A DNA stretch of 64,000 nucleotides from Harmothoe impar (GCA_947462335.1 OX381717.1:47721523-47785522); one strand, 5' to 3'; numbered from the stretch's first letter, positions 1 through 8,620 are shown. Made by a program: numbers and translations. The notes: generated from the sequence alone by a model not told the origin.

Positions 1-358
1 AGTGGAATATATATGGCGTAAATGCCCTTGCACACGCCCTTAATGAATTCGTATAAGCCTCCGCCTATGGTTTGCCAGTTAATGGTAATTGGTAATCATG
101 GTATAAATAGTGTCATCAAATTATAGGAGAGGTCTCATTTTAGTTGTTGAGAGATATCCCTCCACCCCTGGACCCATGCTTAAGGGCATTGATTATTACC
201 CAACCTAAGCAATCTCTCGGGTCAAACAAGTATCTATGGTGTGCCAATAACAAGGTTGATTACTACAAGTATATTATCCATCCTGCGGAATGAGGGTCTT
301 GTCCAAGCTTTATGTGGGTCCGTCTTTATTGCGCATATTGAATTATCTCCTAAAAGGG
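1..358. other. Unannotated AT-rich flank
   Basis: No gene, repeat boundary or promoter cluster recognised. Confidence 0.3.
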
Positions 359-555
359 TTAATCCTTTTAGGGCCAAATAGTGCTTGAATGTATTTACCC
401 ATTGCTATAATGATAAGAGCCCTGGCATCATGCCGATCTTCAGGGAGTGTATCATCCTCATAGGGTCTGCATGATGCATGTATCCAGCCCTCATGAGTGC
501 TTCTAAGCATAAAGGGTATAATGCATTGAACAAGATGCTAACTTTAAAGGGTTAA
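359..555. repeat. Nested-palindrome repeat (NPR) copy 1
   Basis: Defines the family with its sisters. Outer arms TTAATCCTTTTAGGGCC...CTTTAAAGGGTTAA, a core GAGTGTATCA in forward orientation, and remnants of the two internal hairpins rich in CATGATGCATG. The left hairpin is eroded. Confidence 0.75.
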
Positions 556-815
556 GGGGACCAGTGCATTCCCATAAATCACTTAGCACCTTTCCAGGCA
601 GGCAGACAGGGAGGAGGGAACACTCTACAGGACTGCTCTCTTCCATATCTCCCTTCTGCTTGGGCAGCCAGGCAGAAAACCTTAATGACCACTCTAACTG
701 AGTACCATATAAACATAGTAGATAACAGGGGAAAGGGAGGGGGTTACTGTACAGAGTATTAAAGGCTTAAACGATAATGATTTGCTTCATACTTTCCATT
801 AATGCAGATTATGTA

Positions 816-965
816 TTAACCCTTTAAGGTCCGCATAATGCATTAATATGCTATACCCTTAGTGTAGTCATGATACATGAATGCCGCCATGGCTAGTAAA
901 TACTCACCAGGACAGCATTTGTGCATCATGCCGACCATTTGGGAGTGTATCAATAATGTAGTTAG
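816..965. repeat. NPR copy 2, left half, split by the retrotransposon
   Basis: Starts TTAACCCTTTAAGG, runs through the first hairpin and the core GAGTGTATCAA, and stops at the 5' LTR. Its right half resumes at 12555, so NPR copy 2 was present before the retrotransposon inserted. Confidence 0.85.
962..965. other. Target site duplication TTAG (partner at 12555-12558)
   Basis: TTAG immediately precedes the 5' LTR and immediately follows the 3' LTR. A 4-bp duplication fits Ty3/Gypsy integrases (4-6 bp). Both flanks belong to one interrupted palindromic repeat, which supports the insertion point. Confidence 0.8.
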
Positions 966-1057
966 TGTAGGGACACTAATATTAGTATTGTAATCGAACG
1001 CCTACAAGGTAGTTCGGGCGGCCGGAGCCAGGGGGCACCCCTATCGGAGGCGGACAG

Positions 1058-1065
1058 TATATAAG
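1058..1065 (+). promoter_or_regulatory. TATA box of 5' LTR
   Basis: TATATAAG lies 93 bp into the LTR. It probably sets the start of the genomic RNA about 25-30 bp downstream, near 1085-1095 (inferred). The same box recurs at 12326-12333 in the 3' LTR. Confidence 0.7.
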
Positions 1066-1201
1066 CTGTCCTCACCCCCTTGCTCTGGCAGACCTTCTCA
1101 GGTCTCTGACTGTATAACATATTGAAAGCATCGAAAGATAATCATATACCGATCGAACCTCATATACCTCAAGGACTAGCTTTATTGTACAGGTGAACGC
1201 T

Positions 1202-1207
1202 AATAAA
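1202..1207 (+). promoter_or_regulatory. AATAAA polyadenylation signal in 5' LTR
   Basis: AATAAA falls late in the LTR, after the likely start site. This would put the R region between about 1090 and 1225. The functional copy for 3' end formation is the one at 12470-12475. Confidence 0.6.
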
Positions 1208-1287
1208 ATCCTGTTTCTTGCATCTCTACATGAAAACTGCAGTTCGAGTCCTTATTTAATCGAATTACCTAAAGACGAACTCTACAC

Positions 1288-1305
1288 TGGTGCCGTGACC
1301 AGGAT
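1288..1305 (+). other. Primer binding site, resembles tRNA-His 3' end
   Basis: TGGTGCCGTGACCAGGAT begins one base after the 5' LTR. From memory of animal tRNA-His(GTG), the complement of its 3' end begins TGGTGCCGTGACTCGGAT, so 16 of 18 positions agree, including the first 12. It would prime minus-strand DNA synthesis. The tRNA assignment is by recall, not by search. Confidence 0.8.
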
Positions 1306-1323
1306 TTTATGTAGGAGATAGCG

Positions 1324-1422
1324 GACTGACCCTGGCAGAGGCTCAGTCAAGGAACGGGGGGGATGAAGGATCGGGAACCGAGCTGGAAGATGGGGAATTG
1401 GACTACACAGTCGCCCAAATAA
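1324..1422 (+). promoter_or_regulatory. Leader hairpin and upstream ORF before gag
   Basis: GACTGA (1324-1329) pairs with TCAGTC (1343-1348) around a short loop that can add a CC/GG pair, a small leader stem-loop of the kind used for dimerisation or packaging (inferred). An ATG at 1363 opens a 19-codon upstream ORF that stops at TAA 1420-1422, directly abutting another ATG at 1423. Both are out of the gag frame and could limit or redirect ribosomes before the gag start. Confidence 0.4.
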
Positions 1423-1448
1423 ATGAAATCTGGGATATTGCCTCTCGA

Positions 1449-3896
1449 ATGCATACTCCAGAGAATAAAAAAGGTCGAAAGAGGAGTCTGATTTTTCGAA
1501 CTCCGGGAGAATTTCCTCCTCCCAGGACGGTGCCGAATACCAATCCGTTCAGAGGGAACCCATGGGCAGACATGCTTCCCTCCGAACCGAACCTCGGACA
1601 TATGGAACGAGACTTGTCTAGAAGAGGTCGACAGGTCCCTGATTATGACGCCTACTGCGAGAAATTGAAAGCAGAAGAGGAGTCAATGAGGGATCGGCAT
1701 ACAGCCATGAATGAGGATTTGATCCGATTGGCCCACGAAAAAGCAAGGGTCATCGCACAGAACCAGAAGGAAGCTGCGGAATTGAGTGAAGTAAAATCCA
1801 GAATCCAAGCGGATAGGAAATATATAAGTGAACAGTTGGCTCTCGAAACTTCTCAGTTGGCCAAGGTCCAACAGAAAGTGAAGACTGCTCAACATAGTCT
1901 GACCGAGGAGCAAGCACAACTCCAGAAAGAGAAGGAAGAGGCTCGCCGAAGTCGTGATCTTCGGGATACCTATGAAAGCGAGATCGAACGACAATCCAAA
2001 AGGGTCAAGAAAATCAAGGCTGATTACTCAAAGGAAGAGAAAGCCGGCGAGGCCCTGCGGGAACAGTTCGAGCAAGAACGAGAGGCGTTGAAGCAAGCTC
2101 GAATCGACATGAAGGCTGACCTCGAAAATATTCAGAAAAAGAAAGATGAGATCAATGATACCTACTTGGCCTATCAGAGTCAGATAGAAGAGATCCGCAA
2201 AGAAGAGACTAGGCGCCAGGAACCAATGAATGAGGGAGCCAAGCTGCCTAAACATGTTGCATCCACACCTAGTCCGATATTGACTACGGTAGATCCCATC
2301 GAAACACGGGGGGTTGTTTCGGAAGGAAAGTATGAACGAACCCAGGGAGGGACTGTCCCGAATGAGACTTATCGTAAGGTCACGTATGGGGGAACTGAGG
2401 AGAAAGAGATCTCTAGCACCCATGATCTGACGAGTGAGGCCCCACCAAAACGAATGAACCACAGTTACGGCTCTCTGCATCCTTTTGCGGACGACACGCT
2501 GGCAGGACATAACTACATGGTGCCACCACCACCGGTATATAATATAACCTACCAGTATCGGGCACCATTGCCCGGAGCCGGATCGAACGAAGGACATCAG
2601 TCCTATAATGAAGGGGGAGGATCGATTCCGAGCAGAGGGGCAAGCGGTGCTCCGAGCCCTGGAACAAATCCGGGAGGAGGAGCCAGACCTGTGCCGAACC
2701 CTGGTTCGTACGGAGGTTACCCCCCCAGTCCTGAACGAACTCAGCCAAATCCAAGAGGAGGGGCACCCAGACCAGTCCCTGCTCCGAGGAGGTTGACAAA
2801 ACGATCATCTATGGGCCCGAGGGTTGCTGCCATAGTAGAATCCGATCCTTGTATACAAGGAATGGGGATAGACTGTTGCAGTCGGACCCGGGAAGATGAG
2901 TCGGAAATAATGGAATGGAGCCGGAGGCAGTCTGATAGACTGGTATGGAGTCAGAACAGTGCCCGGAAGCCTGTTCGAACTCCCCGGCGGTTCAATGGAG
3001 AGAATTGGAAGGAAAGCTACCAAGACTTTTGCGACGATAACCGTTATCATGGGTGGGACAAGGAGGCTTCCTTGGGTCCTCTGATTAAATGGTTGAGCGA
3101 AGGTCCGGGACGCATAGCTGTAGATGATTGGCGAGAAACGTATGGGGAAGATGGAAACTATGACCAATTGGTAGCAGCCGCCACACACATCTTTGGGGTG
3201 CTGTCCGCGAACGATCCTTGGTCGGAATTCCAGGTACGAACACAGAAACCAAAAGAGTCTCCGAAAGTATTCGGACTGGAGCTTCAAAGATTGTTGCAAA
3301 AGGCTCGACCTTATTGGAGACGGGATGATGAATATTTCTTGGATGAACTATTCACACACTTCATAAAAGGACTGAGGGACCCGTCCCATGCGGAACTCGT
3401 CCAGAAGGAATGGGGGCGAGGATCCTCAATGGTGGACTTCTTTTTGGCTATCGATCAGCACGAAAAGAAGAAACGACTACTTTCTGGGTTCGTACCCAAC
3501 CAAAGAGTGGCGTCTGCACATACGGCCGCTCCAGAAGAAAGTGATTCGGACGATGGTTCGGAGGAGGAAAGAATTGCAGCGATAGGGGGAGATAAGTGGG
3601 AGCGGAAAAATCGGTGGAAGAAAAATGGTAGTAAACCACCTGAGAAAGAGAAGCCAGTAGAGGCAAGCTCTAAGCCCATCCCTACTCCCCAGGTAGGAGC
3701 GTCATCAGAGAATGAGAAACGGTTAATGGCCATGATGGAAGAAATGAAAGGATTGTTGGACTACCAGAAACGACCGAAGCTAGATCGAGCAACGGTGAAG
3801 TGTTTTAGGTGCCAGGAGACCGGACATTTCGCAGCCGAATGTACGGCCGAGAAACCAGTTTGGAGAGAAAGAAAGAGAGAGGAGGCGGGAAATTAG
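1449..3896 (+). CDS. gag: Gag polyprotein (coiled coil, capsid-like region, CCHC zinc knuckle)
   Basis: Structural protein that should assemble the cytoplasmic particle and bind the element RNA. The start is set at the first in-frame ATG (1449), giving 815 residues. The frame is already open from 1299, at the primer site, with no ATG, so a non-AUG or upstream start is possible. Residues about 68-258 are a long charged coiled coil, unusual for a Ty3/Gypsy Gag. A Pro/Gly-rich linker follows. Nucleotides about 2985-3475 encode a Trp/Phe-rich helical stretch in the capsid position. An acidic/Lys-rich linker leads to the knuckle C-X2-C-X4-H-X4-C at residues 785-798. The TAG stop is preceded at once by a frameshift heptamer. 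The length is well above the common 300-500 residues. Identity is secure from the knuckle, position and downstream pol; domain borders are by eye. Confidence 0.9.
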   Translation: MHTPENKKGRKRSLIFRTPGEFPPPRTVPNTNPFRGNPWADMLPSEPNLGHMERDLSRRGRQVPDYDAYCEKLKAEEESMRDRHTAMNEDLIRLAHEKARVIAQNQKEAAELSEVKSRIQADRKYISEQLALETSQLAKVQQKVKTAQHSLTEEQAQLQKEKEEARRSRDLRDTYESEIERQSKRVKKIKADYSKEEKAGEALREQFEQEREALKQARIDMKADLENIQKKKDEINDTYLAYQSQIEEIRKEETRRQEPMNEGAKLPKHVASTPSPILTTVDPIETRGVVSEGKYERTQGGTVPNETYRKVTYGGTEEKEISSTHDLTSEAPPKRMNHSYGSLHPFADDTLAGHNYMVPPPPVYNITYQYRAPLPGAGSNEGHQSYNEGGGSIPSRGASGAPSPGTNPGGGARPVPNPGSYGGYPPSPERTQPNPRGGAPRPVPAPRRLTKRSSMGPRVAAIVESDPCIQGMGIDCCSRTREDESEIMEWSRRQSDRLVWSQNSARKPVRTPRRFNGENWKESYQDFCDDNRYHGWDKEASLGPLIKWLSEGPGRIAVDDWRETYGEDGNYDQLVAAATHIFGVLSANDPWSEFQVRTQKPKESPKVFGLELQRLLQKARPYWRRDDEYFLDELFTHFIKGLRDPSHAELVQKEWGRGSSMVDFFLAIDQHEKKKRLLSGFVPNQRVASAHTAAPEESDSDDGSEEERIAAIGGDKWERKNRWKKNGSKPPEKEKPVEASSKPIPTPQVGASSENEKRLMAMMEEMKGLLDYQKRPKLDRATVKCFRCQETGHFAAECTAEKPVWRERKREEAGN

Positions 3897-3930
3897 AGGG
3901 GGTTGTCCGTGAAGGCAAGCTGACGACCCC
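3887..3930 (+). promoter_or_regulatory. -1 programmed ribosomal frameshift signal (gag to pro)
   Basis: The heptamer GGGAAAT (3887-3893) sits in the gag frame exactly as G GGA AAT, the X XXY YYZ pattern, and is followed directly by the gag TAG (3894-3896). After a 5-nt spacer, GGGGTTGTC (3899-3907) pairs with GACGACCCC (3922-3930) as a 9-bp stem with one G-U pair and a 14-nt loop. The protease frame is -1 relative to gag and overlaps it from 3809. All three parts of a canonical retroviral -1 signal are visible; only efficiency is unknown. Confidence 0.85.
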
Positions 3931-4459
3931 GGATAAAGTATGCCAGGATACAATCCATACGAACGCGATTGAGGAGTCTGTAATGTATCCGCCCAGCAGC
4001 ATGGGAAATGCTGATGAGCCGAAAACATGTGGGGCTGGGGGTATTGGTGAGACAGTTGCCATGGAGAGCAAAGAAGGGAAACCGATCACCAATAGAGAGG
4101 AAGGTTGGGTAGAAGAACTATCCAGGATCGGGGGGATCCGCCTTCCCCAAGGACATCCGTGTCTGGAGTATTTGAAAGGATTCGGATTCAACTTTGACAT
4201 GACAGACGACATCAAGAGGTTCGCAAGTAATCCCTCTATGATGGGAGGAAAGAGATGGTATGTGTCCGTATCTGTAAACGGCAGAATGGGAGAATTTTTG
4301 TTGGATACCGGAGCTAGCCACTCCGCTATGTCGAAAAGATTCTACGATCTGGTGTCGAACATGGATGATGACCTCACAACGAGGGTAAATGCATGTGCGG
4401 CTGATGGGAGCAAGATACGAACGTTTGGTAGAACTTGTATGATCATCTTGGTGGGATAG
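3887..4459 (+). CDS. pol: Protease (retropepsin) region of pol, frame interrupted near its end
   Basis: Aspartic protease that should cleave Gag and Pol. The frame is open from 3809 (after TAG 3806-3808), and translation should enter by -1 shift at 3887. A linker of about 130 residues precedes the core. The active-site DTGAS is encoded at 4304-4318 within a hydrophobic FLLDTG context. The frame stops at TAG 4457-4459 while still inside the domain. The C-terminal signature, a GIIGMDF block, is found in the next frame, beginning about 4468 in the downstream ORF. Between the two halves there are roughly 12-18 fewer residues than in typical Ty3/Gypsy proteases, and no slippery heptamer is present in the 28-nt overlap (4432-4459). 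A frameshifting internal deletion is therefore the likeliest reading, making this copy defective for protease. Confidence 0.85.
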   Translation, partial: GKLEGVVREGKLTTPDKVCQDTIHTNAIEESVMYPPSSMGNADEPKTCGAGGIGETVAMESKEGKPITNREEGWVEELSRIGGIRLPQGHPCLEYLKGFGFNFDMTDDIKRFASNPSMMGGKRWYVSVSVNGRMGEFLLDTGASHSAMSKRFYDLVSNMDDDLTTRVNACAADGSKIRTFGRTCMIILVG

Positions 4460-7400
4460 AGGATGATGGTATCATTGGGATGGATTTCGCTTCCTTATAT
4501 GGGGTAAAATTGGACCCCGTCACTGGAATGTTGAAAGTAAATCGTCCCTACAAAGACAGGATACAATGCCTGGCAAGAGAGGTTAGTGGAGTAGCGAGTG
4601 TGGTACAGACGGTAAAAATACCTCCCGGAATGGCATGTGATGTGTTAATAGCCTCCAGTAGGATGAAGAGGGGCGTTCCGGGGGTTTTCGAACCTAATGT
4701 GACAGTGTTGGGAAAGAAGGGGTTGGAATCGGCCGACACCCTGATAGGCAACATAGCATGGGGGGTGGCCCCTATAACGAACCCGGGTTCGAAAACCATT
4801 TATCTAGAGAAAGGCACTGTAGTAGGAGAAGTGATATCCGCGGAAGCGGTCACCAGTAGCCTTGAGAATGGAAGTGGACTAGTCCCGAACAATGAAGAAA
4901 TGGAAGAAGGATTGAAAAAGTTAATAGAGGGATCCGGAGTAGAGACGGAAGAACAGAGAGAAGCCCTGAGGGAGATGTTAACTGGGTGTAGTTCAGCCTT
5001 CGCGCGGCCCGGAGAGCCGTTGGGCCGAACGGACCGAGTCCTACACTCAATTAACACAGAAGGGGCAAATCCAGTAAAGATACCATATAGACGTCTCCCG
5101 CTAGCAAAGAAAGTGGTGGCGGAAGAAGAGATTACGAAGATGTTGGCAGAGAGGGTAATAACTCCGAGCACCAGTCCTTGGAGTAGTCCAGTATGTATGG
5201 TAACAAAGAAGGATGGGAGTATCCGATTCTGTATAGACTACCGAAAACTGAATGGCTTGACTAAGAAGAATTCGTATCCGCTCCCCCGGATAGATGAGAC
5301 CATTGATTCCCTCGGAGGAAATAAATGGTTTTGTACGATTGATTTGCAGTCTGGTTATTGGCAGGTGGGCATGAAAGAAGAAGACAAAGAGAAAACTGCG
5401 TTTTCGAGCCATGTAGGGTTGTTCCAGTATAACGTGATGCCATTCGGACTCTGTAATGCTCCGGCCACGTTTGAAGCAATGATGGAGACTTTACTGAGTG
5501 ACTTATTGTGGAAGAAATGTCTAGTATATCTGGACGATGTGATCATATTCGGAAAGACATTCGAGGAATGCCTGGAGAACTTGAAGTTGGTGTTGCAGCG
5601 AATAATCTCGAATGGATTAAAGCTGAAAGCTAAAAAGTGTAACATGTTTCAGAAAAGTATTAACTATCTAGGACGGATCATCTCAACAGATGGGGTGAAA
5701 GCTGATCCGGAAAAGGTTAAGACGGTAACAGACTGGAGCATTCCTAAAGGACCGAAAGAAGTAAGATCCTTCCTAGGATTTTGTTCTTATTATAGAGATT
5801 TCTTACCAGGATACTCCCGGATAAGTTATCCAATACAATGTCTGTCGCACTGGACCCCGGGGAGACGTAAGGAGAAGTTTCCATGGGGGAAAGAACAAGG
5901 GGAATCATTCGAACTGATTAAACGGTTGTTCGTGGAAACACCAGTTTTGAAATACCCCACTGCGGATGGTCATTTCATATTAGACACTGATGCGAGCAAT
6001 GAAAGTATAGGGGCTGCTTTGTCTCAAGTCCAAGATGGGAAAGAGGTTCCAATCGCATTTGCAAGCAATACAATGAGTAAGGCACAAAGGAATTATTGTA
6101 CGACAAAGAGAGAATTATTGGCAGTGGTAGTATATACTAAGAAATATAAGCACTTCTTGTGGGGATCTGATTTTACTTTACGTACGGATCACTCCTCCCT
6201 GCGGTGGTTATTAAACTTTAAGGATGCAGAAGGTATGATAGGACGGTGGTTAGCACACCTATCCGAGTTCGGATTGGACCATAGCCAAATTCAGCATAGA
6301 AAGGGGGCTAAGCATGTAAACGCTGACGCGTTGTCGCGAATCCCGGTGAGAAAGTGTCAGAATGACGGATGTGATGATTGTGGGAAGCATAATGCCGTGT
6401 TGGCAGGAGTCCGAAAGCCTTTTAGAGATCTCGAACCCGTTATACTAGAATGGGACGAGAACTCCATTAAGGGCTTCCAGGAGAGAGATGCGAATAGTAT
6501 CCGTCTGAAGATGTTACTTATAGAAGGAAGGATCCCGAGTCGGCCAGCAGTATCGTTGGAGAATAGGGAGATGAGGCGACTAATAGCTCAATGGACAGAG
6601 TTAGAAGTGGTGAATGGACTGATCTATAGGTGGAAGACGAATGCGTTGGGAAATAAGTCGAGACAGATCTTTATTCCTACTGCCATGCGAAGGGATATAA
6701 TGTTCTTTTGCCATGGGCATCGGACCAGTGGCCATTTTGGGAGAAAACGGTCTCTGGAAAGGCTGGCTAGAATGTATTACTGGCCAGGTATGAGTACGGA
6801 TCTGTTGAGATGGATAGACACTTGTCCGAAATGTTGTACGAGCAAGCCCGGACCTGGGTTGGGAAAAATGCCCTTAACCCAGGAACTGTTTGGAGTAAGG
6901 TTCGCAAGAGTGGCAGTAGATATAATTACAGGATTTGTGACAACTCCGGAAGGAAATACATGTATGATGGTAGTAACGGATTACTATACGAAGTATACGA
7001 AGGTATTCCCAATGAAGGATCATAAAGCAGCAACTTGTGCTAGAATGTTAGTGAAGGGATGGATACTGTACTTGGGAGTGCCTCTGATGTTGCATAGCGA
7101 CCAAGGGAGAGAGTTCGAATCGAATCTATGGCAGGAAATGTGTCATCAATTGGCCATTTGCAAGACCCGAACCAATCCGTATCGACCACAGAGTGATGGT
7201 CAGGTGGAAAGATTCAATCGTACCCTGATACAGGTTCTGAAGAGTTTAGTAAATCAAGAGATGGATGATTGGGATGAGCAGTGTGACTTTGTTTGCCATG
7301 CTTATAATAGCACGGTACATGCGAGTACGAACTGCTCTCCGAATCTGTTAGTATTCGGGGAGGATCTGATTATGCCAGCGGACCTAGTGTTCGGAGTAGT

Positions 7401-8049
7401 GGGTATGAATCCAGATGTCCCGTGTCAGATCATGTTTGTGGAAGCGTTGAAGGAGCAATTCCGGAAGGCGTACGAATTAGTAAGAAAGGAATTAGGAAAG
7501 ACAGCTAAATGGCAGAAAGTGGGCTATGATACTAACCTAAAGGTTCGGCGGTTTGCGGTAGGGGACTTAGTAGCGAGATACCACGAACCTCTGGTTGGCA
7601 TCAAGCTGAGAGATAATTGGGATGGTCCGTGGAGGATTACCCAGAGAGTAAGTGATGATACAGTCCTGATGAGAGATACCTTCGGGAGGAATCAGAAATC
7701 GAATGTGGCCCGGTTGAAACCATGGAAGGGGAGAGAGTACTCCTCGGAAATGTTCAAAATGGGACAGGAAGAAAAAGATGAGATGAAAAGGGATTTAGAT
7801 AGAGTAATCGAGAAGAGGGGCCCGGGTAGGCCCAGGAAAGTGAAGAAGGAAGCGGTGCAAATTAAAGCATCTCCAAAAAGATCGGAGAAAACAAAGAATG
7901 TCTCGGCAGGTGTAGACAGGAAGAGAAGGACTGTCCCCTCTGTGGCTAAGAGGGGACGGGCGAAAACCTCTCCGAATGTCAGGTGTAAGGAGAATCCAGT
8001 AGGGGTTCGTCGCAGCCCTAGGTTGAGGGTGAGGGGTGCTGTTACCTAA
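4435..8049 (+). CDS. pol: Pol: protease C-terminus, reverse transcriptase, RNase H, integrase
   Basis: 1204-codon frame numbered from a TTG at 4435; the true protein should be a continuation of Gag-Pro, so no start codon is expected. Residues about 10-25 carry the protease tail. RT spans about 200-450 with the catalytic YLDD at 365-368. RNase H spans about 510-640 with Asp519 in a DTDAS motif. Integrase has the zinc-binding H2C2 (His760/762/767, Cys797, Cys800) and the catalytic triad Asp829, Asp889, Glu925 with 35 residues between the last two. A GPY/F-like module (GPW, near 1064) follows. The basic C-terminal tail includes an AT-hook-like RGPGRPRK at 1128-1135, which may help target chromatin (inferred). 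All main catalytic residues are intact and the frame is unbroken after 4460. It makes cDNA and integrates it into the host genome. Confidence 0.96.
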   Translation: MYDHLGGIEDDGIIGMDFASLYGVKLDPVTGMLKVNRPYKDRIQCLAREVSGVASVVQTVKIPPGMACDVLIASSRMKRGVPGVFEPNVTVLGKKGLESADTLIGNIAWGVAPITNPGSKTIYLEKGTVVGEVISAEAVTSSLENGSGLVPNNEEMEEGLKKLIEGSGVETEEQREALREMLTGCSSAFARPGEPLGRTDRVLHSINTEGANPVKIPYRRLPLAKKVVAEEEITKMLAERVITPSTSPWSSPVCMVTKKDGSIRFCIDYRKLNGLTKKNSYPLPRIDETIDSLGGNKWFCTIDLQSGYWQVGMKEEDKEKTAFSSHVGLFQYNVMPFGLCNAPATFEAMMETLLSDLLWKKCLVYLDDVIIFGKTFEECLENLKLVLQRIISNGLKLKAKKCNMFQKSINYLGRIISTDGVKADPEKVKTVTDWSIPKGPKEVRSFLGFCSYYRDFLPGYSRISYPIQCLSHWTPGRRKEKFPWGKEQGESFELIKRLFVETPVLKYPTADGHFILDTDASNESIGAALSQVQDGKEVPIAFASNTMSKAQRNYCTTKRELLAVVVYTKKYKHFLWGSDFTLRTDHSSLRWLLNFKDAEGMIGRWLAHLSEFGLDHSQIQHRKGAKHVNADALSRIPVRKCQNDGCDDCGKHNAVLAGVRKPFRDLEPVILEWDENSIKGFQERDANSIRLKMLLIEGRIPSRPAVSLENREMRRLIAQWTELEVVNGLIYRWKTNALGNKSRQIFIPTAMRRDIMFFCHGHRTSGHFGRKRSLERLARMYYWPGMSTDLLRWIDTCPKCCTSKPGPGLGKMPLTQELFGVRFARVAVDIITGFVTTPEGNTCMMVVTDYYTKYTKVFPMKDHKAATCARMLVKGWILYLGVPLMLHSDQGREFESNLWQEMCHQLAICKTRTNPYRPQSDGQVERFNRTLIQVLKSLVNQEMDDWDEQCDFVCHAYNSTVHASTNCSPNLLVFGEDLIMPADLVFGVVGMNPDVPCQIMFVEALKEQFRKAYELVRKELGKTAKWQKVGYDTNLKVRRFAVGDLVARYHEPLVGIKLRDNWDGPWRITQRVSDDTVLMRDTFGRNQKSNVARLKPWKGREYSSEMFKMGQEEKDEMKRDLDRVIEKRGPGRPRKVKKEAVQIKASPKRSEKTKNVSAGVDRKRRTVPSVAKRGRAKTSPNVRCKENPVGVRRSPRLRVRGAVT

Positions 8050-8087
8050 CCTGAAACACAACGATGTAATCAGTTAAATATTGTCAT

Positions 8088-8111
8088 AATTACCGGGGCA
8101 ACCGGGTAATT
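8088..8111 (+). other. Small hairpin just after the pol stop
   Basis: AATTACC (8088-8094) pairs with GGTAATT (8105-8111) around a 10-nt loop, 39 bases beyond the pol stop. Function is unknown. It may simply be structure in the pol-ORF3 spacer. Confidence 0.35.
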
Positions 8112-8299
8112 CGTCTTCTATGTAGGAATGATCACGATAAAAGTCAGAGATCCAACAAACTTACCTGTGAATGTGCCAGTGGGTAATGGACGGATAATCC
8201 GGCGGATTAGTAGTTGCTATCCGTATTTAAATCCATAATGACTCGAGATGAATTCGACAGGGCGGTGAGGATATCAGTGCTATAATTACCTGATCGTAA

Positions 8300-8470
8300 T
8301 GCGTGACGCGCGGGAAGGATGAATGATTGTTTATATTTTTGCAAGCGCGGGAAACCGAAGTCTCGCCGAATGCGCGGTATCTCGCGAGACCAACGCGCGT
8401 GCGCAAAGGTCGACGCGGGTCAGCAATCCGCCATATTTGTTTACGGTTCGCCGGACAGAGCAAGGGGAAG
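8300..8470 (+). promoter_or_regulatory. CpG-rich internal promoter-like patch upstream of ORF3
   Basis: Within the 560-bp spacer between pol and ORF3 a CpG-dense stretch holds several motifs of TATA-less animal promoters: the palindrome TCTCGCGAGA (8380-8389), a perfect NRF-1-type site read on the minus strand as TGCGCACGCGCG (8394-8405), and a YY1-like CCGCCATATTTG (8428-8439). The patch lies 150-320 bp before the ORF3 ATG. I infer that ORF3 may have its own promoter instead of, or besides, a spliced LTR transcript. No transcription data are available here. Confidence 0.5.
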
Positions 8471-8545
8471 CGTATCAGAGCACAAAAGCGAGGAGATAAA
8501 GACTGATTGAAAGTGAACTCGGTGAATAGCAGGTGGGTGAAGTCG

Positions 8546-8571
8546 CCAGGATCCCGTAGAAAGGGTCCTGG
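8546..8571 (+). other. Hairpin in the ORF3 5' leader
   Basis: CCAGGA-T-CCC (8546-8555) pairs with GGGTCCTGG (8563-8571), nine pairs with one bulged base and a 7-nt loop, 50 bases before the ORF3 ATG. It could affect translation of ORF3; this is inference from the fold alone. Confidence 0.4.
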
Positions 8572-8620
8572 TACCTGTCATTCCGTTATAAACGAGTGAA
8601 AGAACTTTTTGAGTGTCACG

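Larger units (their letters stand above)
966..1286 (+). repeat. 5' LTR
   Basis: This 321-bp LTR starts TGTAG and ends CTACA and matches 12234-12554 base for base as far as I could compare. It contains a TATA box (1058-1065) and an AATAAA signal (1202-1207), so U3, R and U5 can be placed roughly, although the transcription start and cleavage site are inferred. It should drive transcription of the full-length genomic RNA. Confidence 0.95.

Noticed and set aside
2028..2808. Minus-strand frames opposite gag (and similar ones opposite pol and ORF3)
   Set aside because: Shadows of the strongly coding plus-strand frames.
4432..4459. A second programmed frameshift between protease and RT
   Set aside because: No X XXY YYZ heptamer in the overlap, and part of the protease core seems missing, so a deletion fits better; left open in the findings.
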